Shown here in pieces: positions 1-5,507 of a stretch of DNA of 5,507 nt. Below the pieces are notes generated by a model. That model did no database searches and was not told where the DNA came from. It saw only the letters and a program-made list of their open reading frames with translations. The position numbers were made by a program, and so were the translations under genes. Origin of the DNA: Gammaproteobacteria bacterium. Lineage in GTDB: Bacteria > Pseudomonadota > Gammaproteobacteria > Enterobacterales > Psychrobiaceae. Numbering within the stretch: position 1 is the first letter of the stretch; the number at the start of each line of letters is the position of its first letter. The DNA lies in NCBI GenBank assembly GCA_013214885.1, contig JABSRS010000254.1:1-5507 (forward strand). Direction: 5' to 3'.

Positions 1-3000
1 AGCAAAGGTACCACCGACCTTGGTCACATCAATCCAGGCAGCACCGTTAATGCTGACCTCGGCCACACCACCATCCCAACTTTCTTCAAGGTCGACGTAA
101 TGCCACCAGCTTACGCTAAAGTTATTACCATAACCGACATCAAAGCTCTGGCTCTCGATTGATACATCTGATTTAAAGCCGTTATTTGTCAGTCCCAGCA
201 TCTTGGCACCAGTCTCGAAACCATAATCAGCTAAGAATGGAGCAACCGTGGTATCGATGTAGAATGTGCCTTTGGCGATAGCACCACCGAACTGAACATT
301 TTCCTGCCAGTCATGGCTTGACGTTACACCTTCTATGTCATCAAAGGTGCTGTCGGCAATTGGAGAGCGCTGTTCAAAGTCAACGTTAACTAACACAGCA
401 AGCATATCAGCATCAGCTTCTACTATCGCATCGTCCGTTTCTAACTCGGGGAAAGTTACTGCAATGTTTAATGTATCAGCAGTTGCCGCATCATTTAACG
501 TCACTGTAATTCGCGCGGTAGCTGTTGCATAAGGAGCCACCGAATCAAAGGTCACTTCACCATCGTTAGCAAAGGTAACATCCTGGGTACCATCAACTGC
601 CAATAACGCTTTAACATTGGTTAGTACTTCGCTACCACGGTTAACAATTGTTACTGTAACCTGAGCCGTTTCGCCTTTATCCCAGATGTTATCGTTAGTA
701 CAGAAACCAACTGTAGCACTGTCGAATGAAGAATCAACTGCCATACTCTGCAGTGAATAGGTTGCAAGTTCTGTTTCAAATGATTCAACGACCCCGGCAT
801 GATCTTGACTAAATCGATCAGGTGATACAGCACCTAGACCTAAACCACGCTTAGCAAAGCCTTTGAGCATAACTTTGTAATCTTCAGCATCGTTAGCATA
901 GGCAACGGCCAAGATAGCATCACGGGCTTCCGTATACGTGGGTGCTATCGGTGTCATCTTGTAACCAGCCACTAGGTAGTCCATCATCAGGCTCTGTGCT
1001 TCGTCGAAGGTATGACGATCGTCATTGATTAAGCCAACATATACCTCCCAAAGTGCTAACGTCCATATCTCACCAGCAGCATGAACTTCTGCGTTGTCAC
1101 TGCTTTGTCTTACATTTTCAGGCAGCTCGACATCTTTTTCAATATGCTTGAAAGTTAACGGGTTAATATCCATGTTAGTCGAATATGGCGCACGGCGAAT
1201 ACCAGAGTAGAACGAATCGGTATAGCCAGAGCCACTGTAAGCGGCCTGGAACTTATCATTGTCTGGCAAATTAACGTCTTCGGCACGCACAAATAACATC
1301 AAGGCATGGAAATCACCCCAACCTTCGCCCATCGATCCCCCCTGATTATTGATTAGACCAGAAGAATTACCAACTAAGCGATTGGAAATATAATGGCCCC
1401 ACTCGTGAGCAACAGTACCATTATCGAATGTGCCGTCTTTAAATGGTGTTTGGTTGAATAATGAAACCTCAACCGCCGTTCCAGCCGCTATTGCATCATA
1501 AATTAGCTTACCGTCATTAAATGATATGCCCATATTGGCAATGGTAACACTGTCATCATCACCGCCCATTGGCGCAGGTTCCAATCCGGCAGGATCTCTA
1601 TCATCATTGGCAATAATAACCGCAATTGCGCCGGCATCTTGAGCATTTTTAACTTTTGCGGTGAAGTTACAGGCACCACGATCAATAATTACGATATTGC
1701 CAGCTAACTCATCTCCATTTACCGCCGCTTCACAGCCATCGGTGACGGTGTCGGTGCCATCGTCGATGCTAACAACTTCACCTTTAATTTCACCAAAACG
1801 AGGAGCACCAAAGCCAGAACGTTGAGCTGACTGCAGTAACTGAGTATCACTGCCTAACAGTGAAACACCATAATCATCACCAACGATGGCGTTATTACTA
1901 TCGTATAGATACATTTGCATCCGTGGTGAGACACCATCTGCAGGAGTAGACATGTTGGCATTGTTGAAGCCAGAGTTGTCTTGCGCTTCGGCATTAATCG
2001 GATCCCCTTCGATCCCACCACGTTCAAAGTTAATCATTTGAGCATTACCGGAAGCTTCGTCGAAACCATGATCATAAAATTGATCGTGCAAATAGTTCAC
2101 GACATAAAACAGATTAACAATCGCTGATTTACGGTTATTAATCGAATTATGACCTTGATCCATATCTAGTGGATAATCAAAAACATTAGCACTGGTCAGC
2201 TCCGCATGGTAATCACCATTAGAGAAACCCTGAGGTGCTATCGCATCAACATAAGCATTAACGTTATTTCCTGACGTGATGGTTGCATCATCGGCCAACC
2301 AAGGATCATTGGTACTAATAGGACCACTAGTTAAATTAACTAAACTTGCCAGTTCAATTACGGTTGGCTCATCTACTTCTGGATTCCACGGTGATACATC
2401 TCCCATTGGACCATCAAGTGGGATATTGTTTTTATCTGTTTGGGCATAGACCCGGTAGCCGAATGCCGCTTCTGAATTGTTTAAATTATTTTTAAATAAA
2501 ACTTTACCGTCAACAGACGAGATAACCATAGCAATATAATCAGAATTGACTTTATTTACATTACCAGCTTCGATCTCGACATAATAAGCAGGCACTAACT
2601 TATCGCCTAGTTCAAACATCACTTTCTTAGCGCGAGGCTCGCCAACAATATGGTAGCTGTCGTTGCCATTGATGACGTTAAAATGGGTATATTTATTTTG
2701 TGGATCGTTTGATTCCACGGCAGTTAGTTGAATATTGGTTTTATCACCGCCAATTGCAGCAAAAGCATTAGCAATCGCATCGTTAGCCGAAGTGAAATTA
2801 GCACCGAGTCTTAATAACTTGCTTGAAGCTTTAGTGTTAGCAAAAAAACCTGAAGCTGCCACCAGCCTATGTTCATCATTCATTACCACGTTAAATTCAC
2901 GGTTAAATACTTCAACTCCAGCAACTTTTTGCGTGTATTTAGCAATGATCGAACCACTTTTTTGAACCGACATATAAGATAAAACAGCTCGGTTTTCATC

Positions 3001-3345
3001 GGATTTTCTGGTAGTGACCCCAGTGAGATTATTTAAATAATGTTCCGCAGCCACCGCATTGCGAAGCTCAGGAGCTACTGGCGATAGCGCTGGTAATCTT
3101 TGATCTTGAGCTGCCCATAAAAAAGTTGCTCTGGCTAAATTTTTATCGTAGTGGCTTCTCATCCCGCTAACAGTTTTTTGTTGCGACATATTTAGTTGCT
3201 TAACACTTAAATTAACCTGGTCTGAACTGGTACTTTGTGCACTAGCATAGTAACTCGAAAGCGAGTTACTACCCGCATTAACACCCGCAGCAGCGAATGT
3301 TGAACACACAAACAGCGACACCAAAGACGGTTTAAAAAACTTCAT
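1..3345 (-). CDS. Secreted M36 (fungalysin-like) zinc metallopeptidase with PA insertion, C-terminus cut by the window edge
   Basis: The frame is open without a stop from the ATG at 3345 to position 1 (1115 codons), and an in-frame stop lies just upstream at 3349-3351. Residues 1-24 form a signal peptide (Lys2 and Lys5, a hydrophobic core, then VNA before Gly25), so the protein should be exported by Sec. An FTP-like propeptide lies near residues 134-168 (YTQKVAGVEVFNREF). The M36 catalytic domain covers roughly 300-837: NLFYVVNYLHDQFYDHGF from Asn411, the zinc motif HEWGH at 647-651 (codons 1393-1407), the third ligand Glu674 in GSMGEGWGDF, and HAAGEIW from His755. A PA domain (about 512-620, Cys538 and Cys559 probably paired) is inserted before HEWGH. 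An Ig-like domain (about 872-975) and the start of a MAM/jelly-roll-like domain (SWWHYVDLEESWDGG, from Ser1079) follow. In this family the propeptide is removed and the enzyme cuts external protein. Marine homologues often end in a sorting tail (GlyGly-CTERM), which cannot be checked here. The family call is firm; the names of the C-terminal domains are less so. Confidence 0.95.
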   Translation of the reverse strand, partial: MKFFKPSLVSLFVCSTFAAAGVNAGSNSLSSYYASAQSTSSDQVNLSVKQLNMSQQKTVSGMRSHYDKNLARATFLWAAQDQRLPALSPVAPELRNAVAAEHYLNNLTGVTTRKSDENRAVLSYMSVQKSGSIIAKYTQKVAGVEVFNREFNVVMNDEHRLVAASGFFANTKASSKLLRLGANFTSANDAIANAFAAIGGDKTNIQLTAVESNDPQNKYTHFNVINGNDSYHIVGEPRAKKVMFELGDKLVPAYYVEIEAGNVNKVNSDYIAMVISSVDGKVLFKNNLNNSEAAFGYRVYAQTDKNNIPLDGPMGDVSPWNPEVDEPTVIELASLVNLTSGPISTNDPWLADDATITSGNNVNAYVDAIAPQGFSNGDYHAELTSANVFDYPLDMDQGHNSINNRKSAIVNLFYVVNYLHDQFYDHGFDEASGNAQMINFERGGIEGDPINAEAQDNSGFNNANMSTPADGVSPRMQMYLYDSNNAIVGDDYGVSLLGSDTQLLQSAQRSGFGAPRFGEIKGEVVSIDDGTDTVTDGCEAAVNGDELAGNIVIIDRGACNFTAKVKNAQDAGAIAVIIANDDRDPAGLEPAPMGGDDDSVTIANMGISFNDGKLIYDAIAAGTAVEVSLFNQTPFKDGTFDNGTVAHEWGHYISNRLVGNSSGLINNQGGSMGEGWGDFHALMLFVRAEDVNLPDNDKFQAAYSGSGYTDSFYSGIRRAPYSTNMDINPLTFKHIEKDVELPENVRQSSDNAEVHAAGEIWTLALWEVYVGLINDDRHTFDEAQSLMMDYLVAGYKMTPIAPTYTEARDAILAVAYANDAEDYKVMLKGFAKRGLGLGAVSPDRFSQDHAGVVESFETELATYSLQSMAVDSSFDSATVGFCTNDNIWDKGETAQVTVTIVNRGSEVLTNVKALLAVDGTQDVTFANDGEVTFDSVAPYATATARITVTLNDAATADTLNIAVTFPELETDDAIVEADADMLAVLVNVDFEQRSPIADSTFDDIEGVTSSHDWQENVQFGGAIAKGTFYIDTTVAPFLADYGFETGAKMLGLTNNGFKSDVSIESQSFDVGYGNNFSVSWWHYVDLEESWDGGVAEVSINGAAWIDVTKVGGTFA
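1501..1812 (-). other. PA (protease-associated) domain inserted in the M36 catalytic region
   Basis: Residues about 512-615 read as a PA domain: GEIKGEVVSIDDG, then GNIVIIDRGACNFTAKVKNA, then AGAIAVIIAND and a glycine/aspartate-rich loop. The pattern IVIIDRGxCxFxxKVxNAQxAGA is the family signature. PA domains are non-catalytic lids or substrate-binding modules in secreted peptidases, and insertion just before the HExxH region is seen in other bacterial M36 enzymes. Cys538 and Cys559 probably form a disulfide, which fits export. Confidence 0.85.
3271..3345 (-). other. Sec signal peptide and cleavage site of the M36 protease
   Basis: The N-terminus MKFFKPSLVSLFVCSTFAAA has two lysines, then a hydrophobic stretch, and ends at VNA before Gly-Ser, a fair signal peptidase I site after Ala24. 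Cys14 sits in LFVCS. Val at -1 does not fit a lipobox, so a lipoprotein is unlikely. Confidence 0.8.
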
Positions 3346-3353
3346 ATATTACA

Positions 3354-3357
3354 CCCT
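3354..3357 (-). promoter_or_regulatory. Ribosome binding site of the M36 protease
   Basis: On the minus strand AGGG lies 8 nt before the ATG (TTTAGGGTGTAATAT then ATG). This spacing, the stop codon just upstream and the signal peptide directly after the ATG together fix the start at 3345. Confidence 0.7.
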
Positions 3358-3426
3358 AAATTCAATATTTTTATTTATTGCCTTATTATTAACCACTTAC
3401 CGTGATAACTTATTTTTAGCTAGGTA

Positions 3427-3455
3427 TTTATATGAGAAATCACATTAAAAGTAAA
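3427..3455 (-). promoter_or_regulatory. Predicted sigma-70 promoter of the M36 protease
   Basis: On the minus strand TTTACT (3450-3455, 4 of 6 matches to TTGACA) is followed after exactly 17 bp by TATAAA (3427-3432, 5 of 6 matches to TATAAT). Transcription would start near 3420, giving a leader of about 75 nt. This is pattern matching only, but the spacing and the -10 are good and the position fits. Confidence 0.5.
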
Positions 3456-3484
3456 CACTTTTATGTAACGAGATGCCTTATACT
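3456..3484 (+). promoter_or_regulatory. Possible promoter of the lipoprotein gene
   Basis: A -10-like TATACT (3479-3484, 5 of 6) precedes the lipoprotein gene by about 80 bp. The -35 position 17 bp upstream reads CACTTT, which is poor, so the promoter would be weak or activator-dependent. It would abut the minus-strand -35 box at 3450-3455, making a back-to-back divergent pair. Confidence 0.3.
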
Positions 3485-3504
3485 GTAACATCTTGGGGGA
3501 ATTC

Positions 3505-3520
3505 GTTAACATAGGTTAAC
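3505..3520. promoter_or_regulatory. Two GTTAAC palindromes 10 bp apart, possible operator
   Basis: GTTAAC occurs at 3505-3510 and again at 3515-3520, separated by ATAG. Each copy is a perfect palindrome, and the 10-bp period puts both on the same helix face. They lie between the predicted plus-strand -10 and the lipoprotein start. A regulator site is an inference; no known binding motif is recognised. Confidence 0.25.
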
Positions 3521-3554
3521 AATCACACAGCTTAATTTGGTAGTAAATTACCAT

Positions 3555-3559
3555 GAGGT
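3555..3559 (+). promoter_or_regulatory. Shine-Dalgarno sequence that selects the TTG start of the lipoprotein
   Basis: GAGGT lies 6 nt before the TTG at 3566. There is no in-frame ATG between the upstream stop (3554-3556) and this TTG. The next in-frame ATG (codon 10, 3593) would remove the only N-terminal lysine of the signal peptide, so TTG is preferred. A 5-bp hairpin (TGGTA 3538-3542 with TACCA 3549-3553) sits directly before this site. Confidence 0.7.
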
Positions 3560-3565
3560 CACAAA

Positions 3566-4060
3566 TTGATAAATATAACAAAAAATTTTTGTATGGTAGT
3601 AATGGCAGCACTTATTAGTGGCTGTAGCGAGCATCAGATAGTAAATCAACAAAAACATGACACCGAAAGTGAAAAAATAACGAAGGACGTAATAACATCT
3701 CAAAAAGCCAGTTTAAAAGATTTAAAATTGCGAGGTAAGCCAAAAACAAGCCTGGTGAAAATTAATGGTCAACAGTTTGAAATAAACGGTCAGGCTTTAG
3801 CTGCTGGTAGTAAAGTCTATAATACCAGCATCGGAGAGTTTGGCTATGTCACCGGCAGTTTTATTATTACTTCCCCGATAAAACCCAAGCTTGATGAATT
3901 AACTAACGTGGTCGCGATTAGTAATATAGCTAATGAGCAATGGCGAGTCGTTACTTCAGATGTTAATAATTTATTGACTTGGTACCAACAGCTCCAGTCA
4001 TTATATGCTCAGGTTGAAATGAATATTAATTATACCCCTCGAACTGGCGAGGCGAAGTAA
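3566..4060 (+). CDS. Predicted outer-membrane lipoprotein of unknown function (164 aa, TTG start)
   Basis: I do not recognise a named family. The N-terminus, MINITKNF followed by a hydrophobic segment ending in LISGC, is a type II signal peptide. Cys20 would be lipidated, and Ser at +2 favours sorting to the outer membrane. A polar, lysine- and glutamate-rich linker (about 21-52) leads to a compact C-terminal part: a beta-rich stretch (VKINGQQFEINGQAL, GEFGYVTGSFIITS), a further predicted strand (EQWRVVTS), and a helix (VNNLLTWYQQLQSLYAQ) before a last short strand. The gene is divergent from the M36 protease (220 bp between starts) and convergent with the S9 peptidase. The stop codon abuts a MITE-like repeat, so the C-terminus could have been changed by insertion. 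A small chaperone or inhibitor-like partner of a secreted protease is possible by size and location, but this is speculative. The coding call is firm because of the lipobox and the Shine-Dalgarno site. Confidence 0.85.
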   Translation: MINITKNFCMVVMAALISGCSEHQIVNQQKHDTESEKITKDVITSQKASLKDLKLRGKPKTSLVKINGQQFEINGQALAAGSKVYNTSIGEFGYVTGSFIITSPIKPKLDELTNVVAISNIANEQWRVVTSDVNNLLTWYQQLQSLYAQVEMNINYTPRTGEAK

Positions 4061-4218
4061 TACCAATTCCGTTAATTATGTGGCCTTGCCGTGCGTAGAT
4101 AAAATCAATGAGTGCAAGGTGCTCGATTGAGTAATAGCCAGCTATTGGGATTGAGAGCAACGATGTAATCGTTTATTTTAGCCAGTACGGGTGATCAGGT
4201 AATTGTCGGAATTGGTAT
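4060..4218. repeat. MITE-like inverted repeat element, about 160 bp
   Basis: ATACCAATTCCG at 4060-4071 is repeated perfectly in inverted orientation at 4207-4218 (CGGAATTGGTAT). The similarity continues inward imperfectly: AATTA follows after two mismatches, and TAAAAT-type blocks at 4099-4105 and 4175-4180 also match across the element. Two internal perfect hairpins are present: AATAGC/GCTATT (4133-4146, 2-nt loop) and AACGAT/ATCGTT (4159-4173, 3-nt loop). It has no reading frame of note, so any movement would need a transposase supplied elsewhere. TA dinucleotides lie at both ends, but a target duplication cannot be fixed. From memory, similar ends are scattered in Alteromonadales genomes; copy number cannot be tested here. 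Confidence 0.65.
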
Positions 4219-4283
4219 AAGATAGCATACGTTAATAATGGTTGAGCTCAATGGCATCGCTACATACCGTTCATCCTGAACAT

Positions 4284-4319
4284 AAAAAGGGTTAGCCAAA
4301 TAGCTAACCCTTAGTTTTT
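4284..4319. terminator. Bidirectional rho-independent terminator between convergent genes
   Basis: A perfect 10-bp stem, AAGGGTTAGC (4287-4296) with GCTAACCCTT (4303-4312), encloses a 6-nt loop. On the plus strand TTTTT follows at 4315-4319; on the minus strand the A-run at 4284-4288 gives TTTTT. It lies 32 bp beyond the S9 peptidase stop, for which it is the natural terminator, and could also stop transcripts from the lipoprotein gene about 225 bp upstream. Confidence 0.9.
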
Positions 4320-4344
4320 CTTGCAGATTATTTACTACTTATTA

Positions 4345-5507
4345 CTACAGATTCCGATCGAAGAAATTAGCAATCATGTTGTATTGGTGAATACGCGTAT
4401 TCTTACCGCGCAATGAATGCTTCTTACCTGGGTACACCATGCTTTCAAACTGAATCGCTTTGTCTTGCAACATACTCATTAACTTAGTGCTGTTGCTAAA
4501 CAATACATTGTCATCAGCCATACCGTGATAAAGCAATAACTTACCTTTAAAGCCATCGATAAACGGGAATACCGCACTTTGCTCGTAACCAGCTTTATTA
4601 GTCGCAGGGTGTGATAAATAACGCTCGGTATAATGGGTATCGTATAATGCCCAGTCAGTTACTGGCGCACCAGAAACACCCGCAGCAAAGTAATCACTGG
4701 CTTTAAATAACGCCATCAGTGCCATGTAACCGCCATAGCTGTGACCGTAAATCCCAATGCGTTTTGGTGCAACATAATCAAGGGTGCGTAAGTAATTAAC
4801 CCCAGCGACCTGATCATTGACTTCAACCACACCAAGGTGTTTATAGATCGGGTTTTCAAACTTAGTACCACGATAATTTGAGCCACGATTATCAAGTTGG
4901 AATACCAAATAACCGCGCTTAAGCATCACTTGAGTCCATAAATGACTATTGCTCCAGCTGTTGGTGACACGCTGGGCATGAGGACCGCCGTAGACCCGAA
5001 CAATTACTGGGTATTTTTTGGTTGGGTCAAAATCAACGGGTTTAAATAAGCTGTAGTATAAGTCCTGGCCATCTTCAGCTTTAATCGTGCCATAAGTAGG
5101 CTTGGCTAGTTGATCGACATAAGGCGTTAGTGGATGTTGCTCATTTAACGCGTTCTGCTCAAGCCAAGTGACTCGTTTGCCATTGTCATCATGCAGACTA
5201 ACTTGCTGCGGCTGTGAGATATTAGAGAAACTATCGAGGTAGTTATAACCATCACGACTAAAAGTAATACGGTGGAAGCCAGCGCGTTTACTTACTTTTA
5301 TCACCGCTGACGGCTTACTCGTGGCTAAATTAGTGTAATAAAGATGTTGTTCAAGTGGTGTATCGGCCCTGCCAGTAAAAAACACCTTGCCGTTAAATTC
5401 ATTAACCGCCTGTAAATCATTAACTACCCATTGACCATCGGTTAATTGGCGAACTAAACCACCGTCAAGATCATAAAGGTATAAATGCTTAAAGCCGTTA
5501 CGCTCCG
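4345..5507 (-). CDS. S9 family dipeptidyl-peptidase (DPP IV-like), C-terminal 386 residues, 5' end beyond the window
   Basis: The frame is open from the window edge (first whole codon 5503-5505) to TAG at 4345-4347. A Met at 5385 is internal, not the start: in-frame family-like sequence continues upstream of it (LYLYDLDGGLVRQLTDGQW). Visible residues 1-130 are the last beta-propeller blades, including TGRADTPLEQHLY. The alpha/beta-hydrolase domain follows: Tyr172 in VYGGPHAQ (oxyanion hole), the nucleophile Ser256 in GHSYGGYMAL (codon 4738-4740), Asp331 in HGMADDNVLF (4513-4515) and His363 in GKKHSLRG (4417-4419). The triad is therefore complete and the enzyme should be active. DPP IV relatives release dipeptides, often after proline, from peptide N-termini. 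The Glu-Glu motif that sets this specificity lies upstream, so DPP IV versus another S9 subfamily cannot be settled. Family length is usually 700-800 residues, so about half is missing. Localisation cannot be read, but relatives are usually exported. Confidence 0.95.
   Translation of the reverse strand, partial: ERNGFKHLYLYDLDGGLVRQLTDGQWVVNDLQAVNEFNGKVFFTGRADTPLEQHLYYTNLATSKPSAVIKVSKRAGFHRITFSRDGYNYLDSFSNISQPQQVSLHDDNGKRVTWLEQNALNEQHPLTPYVDQLAKPTYGTIKAEDGQDLYYSLFKPVDFDPTKKYPVIVRVYGGPHAQRVTNSWSNSHLWTQVMLKRGYLVFQLDNRGSNYRGTKFENPIYKHLGVVEVNDQVAGVNYLRTLDYVAPKRIGIYGHSYGGYMALMALFKASDYFAAGVSGAPVTDWALYDTHYTERYLSHPATNKAGYEQSAVFPFIDGFKGKLLLYHGMADDNVLFSNSTKLMSMLQDKAIQFESMVYPGKKHSLRGKNTRIHQYNMIANFFDRNL

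Noticed and set aside
335..532. Plus-strand frame of 65 codons, rich in Ser, Ala and Val
   Set aside because: It lies wholly antisense to the M36 Ig-like and C-terminal region, has a repetitive composition, and lacks a convincing ribosome site. It is a shadow of the real gene.
651..1685. Two short minus-strand frames (651-833 and 1503-1685)
   Set aside because: Both overlap the M36 gene in another frame, in stretches where the main frame encodes conserved catalytic or PA-domain sequence.
2735..2965. Plus-strand frame of 76 codons
   Set aside because: Antisense to the M36 propeptide coding region, where the minus frame gives clear FTP-type sequence; no independent support.
3301..3345. Cys14 in the M36 signal peptide as a lipobox
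   Set aside because: The residue before Cys is Val, preceded by Phe; this does not fit the Ala/Gly/Ser-Cys lipobox, and a normal signal peptidase I site follows at Ala24.
4242..4281. Small palindromes TTGAGCTCAA (4242-4251) and GTTCA/TGAAC (4269-4281)
   Set aside because: Short, without a U-tract or promoter context; they can occur by chance. The strong terminator at 4284-4319 explains this region better.
5383..5385. ATG at 5385 as the start of the S9 peptidase
   Set aside because: The open frame continues to the window edge with family-like beta-propeller sequence, so this Met is internal and the gene is cut by the window.

Overview
The window looks like chromosome from a marine gammaproteobacterium of the Alteromonadales type (Colwellia/Thalassotalea/Shewanella/Pseudoalteromonas-like). 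This rests on moderate-to-low GC, the style of the secreted peptidases, and an intergenic inverted repeat with TACCAATTCCG ends, a type I associate with these genera. The genus is an inference and no marker gene is present.

Layout: (1) Positions 1-3345, minus strand: the first 1115 codons of a large secreted zinc metallopeptidase of family M36 (fungalysin-like). It has a signal peptide, FTP-type propeptide, catalytic domain with a PA-domain insertion, an Ig-like domain and the start of a MAM/jelly-roll-like domain. The frame is open to the window edge, so the C-terminus is missing. (2) Positions 3346-3565: a 220-bp divergent intergenic region with a good minus-strand promoter, a weaker plus-strand promoter and two GTTAAC palindromes 10 bp apart. 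(3) Positions 3566-4060, plus strand: a small predicted lipoprotein of unknown function starting at TTG. (4) Positions 4061-4344: 284 bp without a gene, holding a MITE-like inverted repeat of about 160 bp that abuts the lipoprotein stop codon, then a near-symmetric, probably bidirectional, terminator. (5) Positions 4345-5507, minus strand: the C-terminal 386 residues of an S9 family dipeptidyl-peptidase (DPP IV-like) with the complete Ser/Asp/His triad. Its N-terminal beta-propeller lies largely outside the window.

Taken together this is a protein-degradation neighbourhood: a secreted endopeptidase that would cut external protein and a probably exported peptidase that would trim dipeptides from the products. 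The lipoprotein is divergent from the first and convergent with the second. Whether it takes part, for example as a periplasmic partner of the protease, is a hypothesis only. I see no CRISPR array, tRNA, rRNA, complete insertion sequence or obvious new multi-gene system.
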